Source of the DNA: DASWVC01 sp036401335
Lineage (GTDB): Bacteria; Verrucomicrobiota; Verrucomicrobiia; Chthoniobacterales; JAFAMB01
Reading direction: 5' to 3'
Assembly (NCBI GenBank): GCA_036401335.1
Contig: DASWVC010000187.1
Coordinates: forward strand, 1 to 23,124
DNA: 23,124 nucleotides
Within the stretch, counting starts at the first letter, position 1; each line of letters begins with the position of its first letter. The position numbers were made by a program, and so were the translations under genes. Below the pieces are notes generated by a model. That model was not told the DNA's origin. It worked only from the letters and a program-made list of their open reading frames with translations, and searched no databases. Positions 1 to 7,133 of the stretch are shown piece by piece.

Positions 1-629
1 GGCATGTCCACGACCTTGAAGTGCAGGTAGCGCGCCAGCAATAATACCTCCACATCGAAGGAGAAACCGTCGGTGCGCAGCCGGCCGAATATCTCACGGG
101 CGGCCGCTTGGCGGAACCCCTTGAAGCCGCATTGCGTGTCGCTGATTTCCAGACCAGCCATAAACCGGACCAACTGGTTGAAGGTTTTTCCCATGGTTTC
201 ACGCACCACGTTCTGCCGCCGCAAAATGTGACTTTGCGGGTGTTGGCGGTTCCCGACCACGACGTCGACGGAGCGCTGGTCACGAAAAATCTGCAAGGCA
301 CTCGTCAGGTGTGAGAGCGGTGTGCTCAGGTCGGCATCGGTAAAAAAAACGAACTGACCCCGGGCGGCGAGGATGCCGGTTTTTACCGCGAACCCTTTAC
401 CTCGGTGCCGGTCGTTGGCGATCACGTGTAGTTCCGGGAAACCGGGCCGCGCCGCCTCTGCGACCCGCAAGGTTTGGTCGGGACTGGGCTCGATGACCAC
501 CAGTACCTCGGTCGTGTACCCTGCCGCCCTGGCGTGGGCCTGCAAGGCTCGCAACGTCGCTGGTAACCGTCGCGCCTCGCTAAACGCGGGAATAACGATT
601 GATAGGTACGGCCGAATCTGTTTGGACAT
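1..629 (-). CDS. GT2 glycosyltransferase, polyprenyl-phosphate hexosyltransferase type (3' end outside window)
   Basis: Family 2 glycosyltransferase resembling dolichyl-phosphate glucosyl/mannosyltransferases, which load a sugar from a nucleotide donor onto a polyprenyl phosphate at the cytoplasmic membrane face. Translating the minus strand from ATG 629-627 gives 209 codons with no stop before the edge. Visible: N-terminal strand YLSIVIPAFSE (8-18), the catalytic metal-binding DADLSTP (98-104), DTQCGFKGF (164-172) and GFSFDVEVL (188-196), all typical of the DPG-synthase-like subgroup. The usual VDDGS segment after the second strand reads VIEPSPDQT (45-53), so the first Asp pair is absent; related bacterial enzymes have VEKSTDGT-like versions here. 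It diverges from the GT-C-like gene at 677 with 47 bp between starts, which suggests one glycan assembly locus. Exact sugar and lipid are unknown. No good Shine-Dalgarno is seen. Confidence 0.9.
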   Translation of the reverse strand, partial: MSKQIRPYLSIVIPAFSEARRLPATLRALQAHARAAGYTTEVLVVIEPSPDQTLRVAEAARPGFPELHVIANDRHRGKGFAVKTGILAARGQFVFFTDADLSTPLSHLTSALQIFRDQRSVDVVVGNRQHPQSHILRRQNVVRETMGKTFNQLVRFMAGLEISDTQCGFKGFRQAAAREIFGRLRTDGFSFDVEVLLLARYLHFKVVDM

Positions 630-676
630 GGGCAAGGGATTGCATATATATCAGCGCCTTTTGCCAAAAGCTTCAA
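630..676. promoter_or_regulatory. Short divergent intergenic region between glycosyltransferase genes
   Basis: Only 47 bp separate the two divergent start codons. It contains an AT-rich block (GCATATATATC, 639-649) that could serve as a -10 element in one or both directions. No convincing -35 hexamer or Shine-Dalgarno is seen for either gene. Promoters for the two genes would have to overlap each other or the coding starts. Confidence 0.35.
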
Positions 677-2257
677 ATGGCGAGACGTCAATCCTTAATT
701 CCGCTTCTGATTTTGCTGGCAGCGGCCGTTCTGCGCCTGGTTTTACTCGATCTCAAACCACCGCATTTCGACGAAGGCATCAACGGCTGGTGGTGCGACG
801 AGATGGCCAAACACGGCTATTACGCGTACGATCCGACCAATTACCACGGGCCACTGCACTTCTACGTGCTTTTTGCCTTTCTTCGCCTGTTCGGACGCAA
901 CCTTTGGGCGTTGAGGTTGCCCGTCGCCCTGATGGGCATTGCCACGGTCGGCCTCGTGTTGAGCTTTCACCGGCACCTCGGCCGGTCCGTCGCGTACCTC
1001 ACGGCAGCCGCCGTGGCCCTCTCACCAGGTTTCGTTTTTTACCAGCGCTACTCAATCCATGAGACCTGGTTAACCTTTTTTCTGATCCTCTTCTTCTGGG
1101 CGCTATACCGTTTGTACCAGACGACAGATCGGCTCGGAACCGCCGCTCTGGTGCTCTCGGTCACCGGCATGGTGCTGACCAAAGAAACGTACATTATCCA
1201 CCTGTTTGCTGCCGCGGTGGCCGCCGGGTTCGTGTTGATTTTCAGCAAACAACGCGGGGAACTGTTTCAGCGCCTGTGGCAGGGGCTTGAGCCGCGCGCT
1301 TTCCGATGGGCGGCCGCCGCCGGCGTATTCCTGGTGGTGTTTTTTTATTCCGGCAACTTCTTGCATCTTGAGGGGCTCCGCGGCCTTTTCGAGACTTTTA
1401 CCCCCTGGACAAAAACCGGGATCGATGCGGCCGGGCATGCCAAAACGGACTATGACCTTTTTGCCGTCGTGCCAAAAGCCCTCGCCACGGTCGGGCCGCT
1501 GGCCAAGCTTCGTCCCTTCAAGGTAAACTGGTATTGGGTCAAGCTTTTCACCGTCTACGAATGGTTTGCGCTTGCGGGGCTCCTGCTCAGCACCCGCTAC
1601 TTCTTCACGGGCCGCCACGGCCTGCGTTTTCTCGCCGTTTACGCCTGGCTGACGTTGCTGGCCTACAGCCTGATTCCGTACAAGACGCCTTGGTGCGTGA
1701 TATCCATTGCCTGGCCCTTCTTTTTCCTGAGTTCCGCGGGCCTGGTTTCGCTCCACCGGGTTCTCACGGTCTGGCCCGTGGCGGCGGTAGCCGCCGCCCT
1801 GCTGGGCCATGACGCGTGGCAAATGGGTCGCCTGAATTTTTCTCAGTATGATAACCCCCGGCAGATGTATGCTTACGTGCAGACGTACCGCGATTACCGC
1901 TGGTTCGTAGATCCCATCCTGCAAGAAATCCGCCTCGATCCCGGCGCGAAAGGCCGGCTGAAAGGCAATGTCCTGCTCTCCAGTTATTTTCCCATTCCTT
2001 GGGTGCTGGGCGAACTCTCCCACGTCGGCTATTATAGCGACGACGAAGCCTGGCCCAAACAGTTGGATGCCGATTTCATTGTTGCTGAGGATGAACTTGC
2101 GGGTGACGTCGAAGCAGAACTCACGCAGACTTACTTCGAAAACACCTTCCGGCTTCGCGATGGCATGGGACCGTGCCGGGTTTTTTTTCGGTACGACACC
2201 TTCAAGAACGTGTTCCCGAATCGTCAACCCGATTTCAGGCCGGAACCGCACGAATGA
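677..2257 (+). CDS. Polytopic membrane glycosyltransferase-like protein (Agl23 / GT-C type)
   Basis: A 526-residue, very hydrophobic protein with about 10-12 predicted membrane segments. After a short basic N-terminus (MARRQS) and a first helix (about 7-25) comes the loop PPHFDEGINGWW (28-39), whose Asp-Glu matches the first-loop acidic motif of GT-C enzymes. YYAYDPTNYHGPLHFY (48-63) is characteristic of the Agl23 / TIGR03663 group, related to PMT/ArnT-type enzymes using polyprenyl-phosphate sugars. The soluble tail from about 390 is less hydrophobic. ATG 677 was preferred over an upstream in-frame start at 599 because the latter adds 26 polar residues and would run into the divergent GT2 gene. 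The stop overlaps the next start by ATGA, implying translational coupling. Substrate is unknown; a role in glycan transfer with the divergent GT2 enzyme is inferred. Confidence 0.85.
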   Translation: MARRQSLIPLLILLAAAVLRLVLLDLKPPHFDEGINGWWCDEMAKHGYYAYDPTNYHGPLHFYVLFAFLRLFGRNLWALRLPVALMGIATVGLVLSFHRHLGRSVAYLTAAAVALSPGFVFYQRYSIHETWLTFFLILFFWALYRLYQTTDRLGTAALVLSVTGMVLTKETYIIHLFAAAVAAGFVLIFSKQRGELFQRLWQGLEPRAFRWAAAAGVFLVVFFYSGNFLHLEGLRGLFETFTPWTKTGIDAAGHAKTDYDLFAVVPKALATVGPLAKLRPFKVNWYWVKLFTVYEWFALAGLLLSTRYFFTGRHGLRFLAVYAWLTLLAYSLIPYKTPWCVISIAWPFFFLSSAGLVSLHRVLTVWPVAAVAAALLGHDAWQMGRLNFSQYDNPRQMYAYVQTYRDYRWFVDPILQEIRLDPGAKGRLKGNVLLSSYFPIPWVLGELSHVGYYSDDEAWPKQLDADFIVAEDELAGDVEAELTQTYFENTFRLRDGMGPCRVFFRYDTFKNVFPNRQPDFRPEPHE

Positions 2258-3984
2258 AGTACACGGACCTGGTGTTGAGTTGGCTCGCGCTAAGCACGCT
2301 GTTCGGGCTAGGATTCGGTTTTAGCCCATTTGGAATTACGACCATAACCGCCAGCGCCGCGCTGGGCGCCGCGCTGGCGGTGGTTTTCGTAGCCGGAAGA
2401 CCTTGGTCTCTCGCCCCCGCATTCGCCATGGGCAGACCGAGTTGGCCCGACTGGACGGTCGCGGTTCTCTTCGCCCTTTTTGCCATCCGCGCCTTTTCCA
2501 AGGTCATTTTCCTGCAGGGCGACTCCGTGCGGGTGCTTTCCCCCAATAACCTCGGCGACATCTGCCTGCACCTGACCCACATCAATTACCTCGCGGCCAA
2601 TCCTCCGTTCTGGCCGAAGAACCCGATCTTCGTCTTTGATCAATTGCGCTACCCGCTCGGAATCAACCTTTTCAACGCTGAACTCAAACTGATCGGCATT
2701 GAGCCTAAGACGGGCCTTATCCTGGTCGCCTTCCTTGGTTCGATCCTGACGTTCCGTGCCCTGTTCCGGTTCGGCGGCGCTTTTGGAGTCGCAGCGTTTC
2801 TGTGCAACGGCGGTCTGGCCGGTTTCCTGTTTTTCCAAACGGGCCTCTGGAAGGATTACCAGGCCGACGTGGCCTGGAAATCGATCCCACTCGCCATGTT
2901 CGTCACCCAGCGCGGCTGGCTCTACGCCCTGCCCGCTGGTCTGATGCTCCTGGTTCATTGGCGGGCCCGTCTTTTCGACCATGATGCAAGGCGGGTGCTT
3001 CCGTTCTGGGCTGAGTGCCTGCTTTACGCGAGCATGCCGCTTTTTAACCTGCACACGTTTCTGTTCCTTTCATGGATGCTGGGTTGCTGGTTTGTCTTCG
3101 GAGCCTCCGACGGGCGTCCTCACCTGCTTCGACTAGTTGGGGCGGCACTGGTGCCGGCCTCGCTCCTCGTTTACTTCGTCACCGGTTTCGAAAAAACGAG
3201 CGGATTGGGATTTCATCCTGGCTGGATGCAGGGGCCACACGAGGAAGCCTGGAGTTTTTGGCTCGTTAACTTCGGGCTGTTCCTGCCGTTGAGCCTCACG
3301 TTTTTGGGGTTCCTGGCCGTCAGCCAGTCGGTGCCGGTGGCCGCACGCCGGCGTCTTCGGCTTTTTGCGTACCCTTCGGCCGCCGTTTTGGTGGCATGCG
3401 CCTTCGTAAAATTTGCGCCCTGGGAATGGGACAACAACAAGCTGATGCTTTGGGCGTACCTGGTCTTGATGGTGGCGTTGTGGGAAGGCCTGTTGTCCCG
3501 CTGGCCCTGGTGGGCTCGGACGGCGGCGGTGGCAACCCTGTTTTTCTCGGGATTCGTGAGCTTGGTGGGCGGGCTGGTAACCCATGGCACTGGCTATGAA
3601 ATCGGTTCGGCCTCCGAGTGGGCCGAGGTCGCCGACGGTTTGCGGGGCCTGCCGGCCGATGCCGTGTTCGCGGGCTATCCGACGTACAACCATCCGGTGT
3701 TGGTCACGGGGCACCGCATGGTCATGGGGTTTCCCGGCCACCTCTGGAGTCACGGGCTGAATTACCGTCCCGTGGAGAAGGACTTGGAGGCGCTTCTGCG
3801 GGGCCGGGCAGACTGGCCGCAGCTCGCCCGACGCCTGCGGGTGGATTACCTTTTCTGGGGCGATTTAGAAGATGAGCAGTACACCGATTCGGCCCACCCC
3901 TGGGAATCAAATTGCCCTGTGGTCGCCGATGGCGACTGGGGCACGGTTTACGACCTGCGGGCCATCGAAGAAACGGCGCCGTAA
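2254..3984 (+). CDS. Polytopic membrane protein, GT-C-like, function unknown
   Basis: A 576-residue hydrophobic protein with many predicted membrane segments (first about 5-22, then 30-47 and 67-85). The first long loop holds GDICLHLTHINYLA (101-114) and DQLRYPLGINLFN (129-141), a layout seen in large uncharacterised membrane proteins related to GT-C glycosyltransferases. The C-terminal soluble part (about 469-576) has FAGYPTYNHPVLVTGHR, then MGFPGHLWSHG, and later LRVDYLFWG, motifs that recur in such proteins. Start ATG 2254 lies inside the ATGA overlap with the preceding GT-C-like gene; an in-frame start 81 bp upstream would overlap that gene deeply and is unlikely. The two adjacent large membrane proteins probably act on the same lipid-linked glycan. 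No precise enzyme activity can be named. Confidence 0.8.
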   Translation: MKYTDLVLSWLALSTLFGLGFGFSPFGITTITASAALGAALAVVFVAGRPWSLAPAFAMGRPSWPDWTVAVLFALFAIRAFSKVIFLQGDSVRVLSPNNLGDICLHLTHINYLAANPPFWPKNPIFVFDQLRYPLGINLFNAELKLIGIEPKTGLILVAFLGSILTFRALFRFGGAFGVAAFLCNGGLAGFLFFQTGLWKDYQADVAWKSIPLAMFVTQRGWLYALPAGLMLLVHWRARLFDHDARRVLPFWAECLLYASMPLFNLHTFLFLSWMLGCWFVFGASDGRPHLLRLVGAALVPASLLVYFVTGFEKTSGLGFHPGWMQGPHEEAWSFWLVNFGLFLPLSLTFLGFLAVSQSVPVAARRRLRLFAYPSAAVLVACAFVKFAPWEWDNNKLMLWAYLVLMVALWEGLLSRWPWWARTAAVATLFFSGFVSLVGGLVTHGTGYEIGSASEWAEVADGLRGLPADAVFAGYPTYNHPVLVTGHRMVMGFPGHLWSHGLNYRPVEKDLEALLRGRADWPQLARRLRVDYLFWGDLEDEQYTDSAHPWESNCPVVADGDWGTVYDLRAIEETAP

Positions 3985-4036
3985 AGCGGCGTGTCGGCGT
4001 GGGTACGCCTGGCAGGTGCCGCGGATTCTATCCGAA

Positions 4037-4050
4037 ATCGGCCGGCCGAT
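4037..4050. repeat. 14-bp perfect palindrome in convergent intergenic region
   Basis: ATCGGCCGGCCGAT reads identically on both strands, 53 bp after the stop of the GT-C-like gene. It could form a short stem or be a protein-binding site, but in GC-rich DNA a palindrome of alternating GG/CC can arise by chance. The 136-bp gap 3985-4120 otherwise holds repeat copy A and the hairpin at 4088-4131. Confidence 0.4.
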
Positions 4051-4070
4051 GGGATGAACCACGGGCAGCC

Positions 4071-4106
4071 GGGTCACGTGTCCCCCGCCGACCGGGGTAT
4101 CGGGGT
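4071..4106 (+). repeat. Dispersed intergenic repeat, copy A
   Basis: Best-conserved part is 4081-4106, which differs from copy B (7098-7123, opposite strand) at only 2 of 26 positions. One frame reads SPADRGIGV. The preceding ten bases (GGGTCACGTG) share a GGG-Y-C start and terminal G with the other copies. It lies between the convergent GT-C-like and ChaN-like genes and overlaps the left arm of the hairpin at 4088-4131. No open frame of useful length covers it on this strand, so it is treated as non-coding. Confidence 0.65.
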
Positions 4107-4131
4107 AACGGCAATCCCCGTTACCGGTCGG
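4088..4131. terminator. Strong hairpin with an alternative fold, candidate bidirectional terminator
   Basis: Outer arms CCGACCGG (4088-4095) and CCGGTCGG (4124-4131) pair perfectly. After a GG bulge, TATCGGGG (4098-4105) pairs with CCCCGTTA (4116-4123) with one mismatch, leaving a 10-nt loop. An exclusive alternative pairs GGTAACGG (4104-4111) with CCGTTACC (4118-4125) over a 6-nt loop. It sits between convergent genes and overlaps the last codons of the ChaN-like gene (stop 4123-4121). No T-run follows on either strand, so it may end transcription inefficiently or protect 3' ends. Confidence 0.6.
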
Positions 4132-4924
4132 CTTGGCTCCGGGGAAACAGGACAAGTTGATGAACGTTCAGCTTTTGTGCCACGTACGCGGGAATGCCGA
4201 ACCCGTCCTGCAAGTGGCCGCGCCCGGTGAGGACGACGACCCTGGTAGACGGATGCGCGACCCGGAATTCCACGATGGCGGCGGCCATCGTCTGTTCCCA
4301 CACGCTCTGGGCCGCGAAAAACCGGTGCAAGTCACCCGTGCCGACTCCCGGATGGGCGCCCATCATGGCGGCAAAATTCTGGAACGCACCCTTTTGGGCG
4401 TGAAATCCTTTCGGCAGCTGCGCCTGTTCCTCGGGAGTTAACGGCTCACCCCGGGCAACCTTGTGCACGAGTGCCGGTGCCGCGTTCAGCGGGAGGTTCG
4501 CGATTTTGTACCGGCGCGTTTCCTCCAGAATGCGTCCGTACCAAGGGGAGTAAACGGCCCAGGAGCGTTGAAACCCGGTAGCCCGAATCAGTTGCAATTG
4601 GCTCAACCGGTGGCGATCGTACCGATCAAGCAAGGCCTGCTGCGACCGGCCGAACATTTCCCAACCGACGACAAAAGGCAGCCGGGCTTGTGCGAGCGTC
4701 TGAATCAGCTTCGCCTCGTAGGCATGATGGCCACTGTCGTCGTGGATCTCACCCACATAAATGACGTCGGCCGCCCGCACCGTTTCGGGCACCGGCGCAG
4801 GGGTGGCCGCGAACTCGGCCACAGTGACGTCGGTGCGGACAACAGGTTTTACGGTGCCCCATTGAACGCACCCCGGCAGCGCCAGACAGAGTACCACGGG
4901 CAGACTCCCCAGGAACAGTCGCAT
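4121..4924 (-). CDS. ChaN-family haem-binding lipoprotein (DUF399)
   Basis: A 267-residue predicted lipoprotein of the ChaN / cofactor-haem-binding family, thought to bind haem and take part in iron acquisition at the membrane. ATG 4924 was chosen because it opens directly on a signal peptide with lipobox LPGC, putting the lipidated Cys at residue 19; an in-frame start 90 bp upstream would place 30 residues before the signal. Family motifs: YVGEIHDDSGHH (56-67, with the haem-region His61), GWEMF, and near the C-terminus LTGRGHLQDGFGIP. The gene is divergent from lpdA with a 104-bp gap. No clear Shine-Dalgarno is seen. Family membership is firm; the physiological ligand here is inferred from the family. 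Confidence 0.9.
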   Translation of the reverse strand: MRLFLGSLPVVLCLALPGCVQWGTVKPVVRTDVTVAEFAATPAPVPETVRAADVIYVGEIHDDSGHHAYEAKLIQTLAQARLPFVVGWEMFGRSQQALLDRYDRHRLSQLQLIRATGFQRSWAVYSPWYGRILEETRRYKIANLPLNAAPALVHKVARGEPLTPEEQAQLPKGFHAQKGAFQNFAAMMGAHPGVGTGDLHRFFAAQSVWEQTMAAAIVEFRVAHPSTRVVVLTGRGHLQDGFGIPAYVAQKLNVHQLVLFPRSQADR

Positions 4925-4993
4925 GGTTGAGGTTAACTGATGCCGAAGTGGGACGATGCGCAACCGGAATGCCCCGGGGCCGCTTGGCCCTCC

Positions 4994-5023
4994 TTGCCTC
5001 GAACCCAGTTTCAAGCGAATGAT
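4994..5023 (+). promoter_or_regulatory. Weak sigma70-like promoter candidate upstream of lpdA
   Basis: TTGCCT (4994-4999) and AATGAT (5018-5023) are separated by 18 bp in the 104-bp divergent region 4925-5028. Transcription would start at about the ATG at 5029, giving a leaderless or near-leaderless mRNA, which would fit the lack of a Shine-Dalgarno. The match to consensus is modest. Nothing else is seen in this gap. Confidence 0.25.
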
Positions 5024-5028
5024 TTCTT

Positions 5029-6438
5029 ATGTCCTCTTTTGACCTGATTGTGCTCGGCGGCGGACCAGCCGGGTACACCGGCGCCCTCCGGGCGGCCCAA
5101 CTCGGACTTAACACAGCGGTCATTGACAAACGCGAGGTCCTCGGGGGCACCTGCCTGAACATCGGCTGCATCCCGAGCAAGGCGCTCCTGATGTCTTCGG
5201 ACCATGTGTTGTTTGCCCAACACCAGGCGGCGCACCACGGCATCAAGTTTGACAACATCAGCTTTGACCTGGCGAAAATGATGCAGCGGAAAACCGGGGT
5301 GGTCAGGCAATTGACCCAAGGCCTGGAGTTTTTGATGAAGAAAAACAAGATCACCCGGTTGCGGGGCGTGGGCACGGTGGTTGCACCTGGCAAGGTCGTG
5401 CTGACCAAAGCAGACGGCAGCCAGGAAGAGCATCAAGCGACGCACGTCGTGCTGGCCACGGGAAGTGTGCCGTCCAATGTACCCAGTCTGCCCGTTGACC
5501 GGCAGACGGTGGTCACCAGCGACGAAGCGTTATCTTTCGCCGAGGTGCCGGGAGAACTGGTCGTGGTTGGCGGCGGCGCGATCGGGCTGGAGTTAGGGTC
5601 CGTGTGGGGCCGGCTCGGCGCCAAGGTCACCGTGCTTGAATTCCTGCCGCGGATTGCCGCTTTCTTTGATGCCGATGTGACCCAGGTCTTGCAAAAATCG
5701 CTGGAGAGCGAAGGCCTGACGTTCCACGTCGAGACCCGGGTAACGGGCGTTCGCCGCGAGGACGGCAAAGCCGTGGTTACCGCCCAGACCAAGGACGGCA
5801 AGGGCCGAGAATTCCCGGCTGACAAAGTCCTGGTCGCCGTGGGGCGCCAACCTTACCTGGAAGGCGCGGTGGCCAAGGACCTCGGGCTGCGGTTAACGGA
5901 ACGCGGCCGGGTGCAGGTGGATGACCATTACCGGACCAATGTGCCCGGGCTGTACGCGGTGGGCGACATCATCGAAGGGCCGATGCTGGCGCACAAAGGC
6001 GAGGAAGAAGGAGCTGCCTGCGTGGAATTGGCGGCGGGCAAATCCGGCCACGTGAACTACGGAGTCATTCCGAACGTGATTTACACCAATCCGGAAGTGG
6101 CTGGAGTCGGGCTCACTGAACAGGCGGCCCAGGAACGCAAGGTTTCGGTCAAGGTGGGCAAATTCCCGTTCCTGGCAAATGGGCGGGCGCTGGCCAATGA
6201 TTTGTCACAGGGTTTCGTGAAAATTCTGGCAGACAGCCGGACAGACAAGTTGCTTGGGGCCCAGATCATCGGATCCGGGGCCTCTGAACTGATTCCTGAG
6301 GCGGTCACGATTATGGAATTTGGCGGCAGTGCCGAAGACCTTGGGCGAACCGTGCACGCGCACCCGACCATGAGCGAGGCGGTGAAGGAGGCGGCGCTCG
6401 CCGTGAATAACCAGGCATTTTCCATCCCGCCTCGGTAG
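5029..6438 (+). CDS. lpdA: Dihydrolipoyl dehydrogenase (E3)
   Basis: A 469-residue FAD flavoprotein that reoxidises dihydrolipoamide with NAD+ for the 2-oxoacid dehydrogenase complexes or the glycine cleavage system. Visible: FAD-binding GGGPAGYTGALRAAQ (10-24), redox disulphide GGTCLNIGCIPSK with Cys42 and Cys47, NAD-binding VVVGGGAIGLELGSVW in the middle, the second FAD contact YAVGDI, and the C-terminal active-site HAHPTMSE with His445 and Glu450. Length is normal and all key residues are present. No E1, E2 or lipoate ligase gene is nearby, so it is a stand-alone E3 that could serve several complexes. recO follows 52 bp downstream on the same strand and may be cotranscribed. The start has no clear Shine-Dalgarno. 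Confidence 0.97.
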   Translation: MSSFDLIVLGGGPAGYTGALRAAQLGLNTAVIDKREVLGGTCLNIGCIPSKALLMSSDHVLFAQHQAAHHGIKFDNISFDLAKMMQRKTGVVRQLTQGLEFLMKKNKITRLRGVGTVVAPGKVVLTKADGSQEEHQATHVVLATGSVPSNVPSLPVDRQTVVTSDEALSFAEVPGELVVVGGGAIGLELGSVWGRLGAKVTVLEFLPRIAAFFDADVTQVLQKSLESEGLTFHVETRVTGVRREDGKAVVTAQTKDGKGREFPADKVLVAVGRQPYLEGAVAKDLGLRLTERGRVQVDDHYRTNVPGLYAVGDIIEGPMLAHKGEEEGAACVELAAGKSGHVNYGVIPNVIYTNPEVAGVGLTEQAAQERKVSVKVGKFPFLANGRALANDLSQGFVKILADSRTDKLLGAQIIGSGASELIPEAVTIMEFGGSAEDLGRTVHAHPTMSEAVKEAALAVNNQAFSIPPR

Positions 6439-6490
6439 CGGGCCTCCACCGGCTCAGAGGCGCCGGGGCGCGCGACGGTTTCTCGAAGTC

Positions 6491-7027
6491 ATGGCCAGCC
6501 TAGGTGCAAAGGGGGTGATGATGCGACGGTCCCGCTTTTCCGACACGAGCCTCATTACTCACTGGTTAACGGATCATCACGGTAAAGTGCGGACCATAGC
6601 CAAAGGCGCCCTCCGGCCGAAAAGCGCCTTTCTGGGGCAACTGGACCTTTTCTTTCACTGTGAACTGCTTTGGGCGCACTCCCGGAAATCGGACCTCCAC
6701 GTCCTGAAGGAAGTGCGTGTGATGGAGCCGTTTGCCCGGATTCGGGAAACTTATGTTCAGATGCTGGCTGCTTCGTATTTTGCGGAGCTGATCGATGAGG
6801 CAACCGAGCCGGAACACCCGGTCGTGGAACTTTATGACTTGTTACTCCGGGCTTACCGTTACCTCGACGCCCGCAAACCGGATCAGCGGGCCATCCTTTT
6901 CTTTGAGCGGGAGCTTTGCCGCTACCTGGGGGTCGAGGCCGAGAGCGAAGCACTCGCCAGCCAAAGATTGCTCGATGCGTTGGGGCGGCTGCCGCAATCC
7001 CGCGGGGAACTGTTTCACCTGCTTTGA
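6491..7027 (+). CDS. recO: DNA repair protein RecO, compact form
   Basis: RecO works with RecF and RecR to load RecA on SSB-coated gaps and anneals complementary strands. The 178-residue product has the N-terminal OB-fold signature: GVMMRRSRFSDTSLITHWLTDHHGK, then KGALRPKS (about 8-46) and a helical middle. It is about 60 residues shorter than E. coli RecO. After FFERELCRYLG (about 136-146) the sequence goes almost directly to a C-terminal helix ending PQSRGELFHLL, which resembles the E. coli end (KSRELF). The central loop / Cys-rich region is therefore missing, and the stop is clean. ATG 6491 fits the usual position of the first strand; no Shine-Dalgarno is evident. It converges on the efflux operon. 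Confidence 0.88.
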   Translation: MASLGAKGVMMRRSRFSDTSLITHWLTDHHGKVRTIAKGALRPKSAFLGQLDLFFHCELLWAHSRKSDLHVLKEVRVMEPFARIRETYVQMLAASYFAELIDEATEPEHPVVELYDLLLRAYRYLDARKPDQRAILFFERELCRYLGVEAESEALASQRLLDALGRLPQSRGELFHLL

Positions 7028-7097
7028 GAGGCGGCCATCCCGGGGTGCTTGAGGCCAAGCTCCCCCACCGAGGCGTTACGCCAACACACTTTCTTCC

Positions 7098-7133
7098 ACC
7101 CCGATGCCCCGGTCGGCGAGGGACCACTGGCCC
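7098..7133 (-). repeat. Dispersed intergenic repeat, copy B
   Basis: Read on the minus strand, 7123-7098 matches copy A at 24 of 26 positions and copy C at 22 of 26. One frame reads SLADRGIGV. The ten flanking bases (7133-7124, GGGCCAGTGG) resemble those of the other copies. It lies in the 105-bp gap between convergent recO and the second permease gene, touching the permease stop codon. The gap also has an 11-bp palindrome (GGCGTTACGCC, 7072-7082) and no strong terminator hairpin. Confidence 0.65.

Noticed and set aside
1103..2251. Long antisense open frame (382 codons) opposite the Agl23-like gene
   Set aside because: It lies wholly opposite a well-supported gene, is polar and low in recognisable motifs, and is explained by GC-rich codon shadowing.
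2308..3054. Antisense open frame of 248 codons opposite the second membrane protein
   Set aside because: Composition is Gly/Glu/Arg-rich without motifs and it mirrors the sense gene's codon pattern.
4150..4175. GAACGTTC-like sequence resembling a Gram-positive SOS box
   Set aside because: Half-site order and spacing do not fit TGTTC-N4-GAACA, and it is inside the ChaN-like coding sequence.
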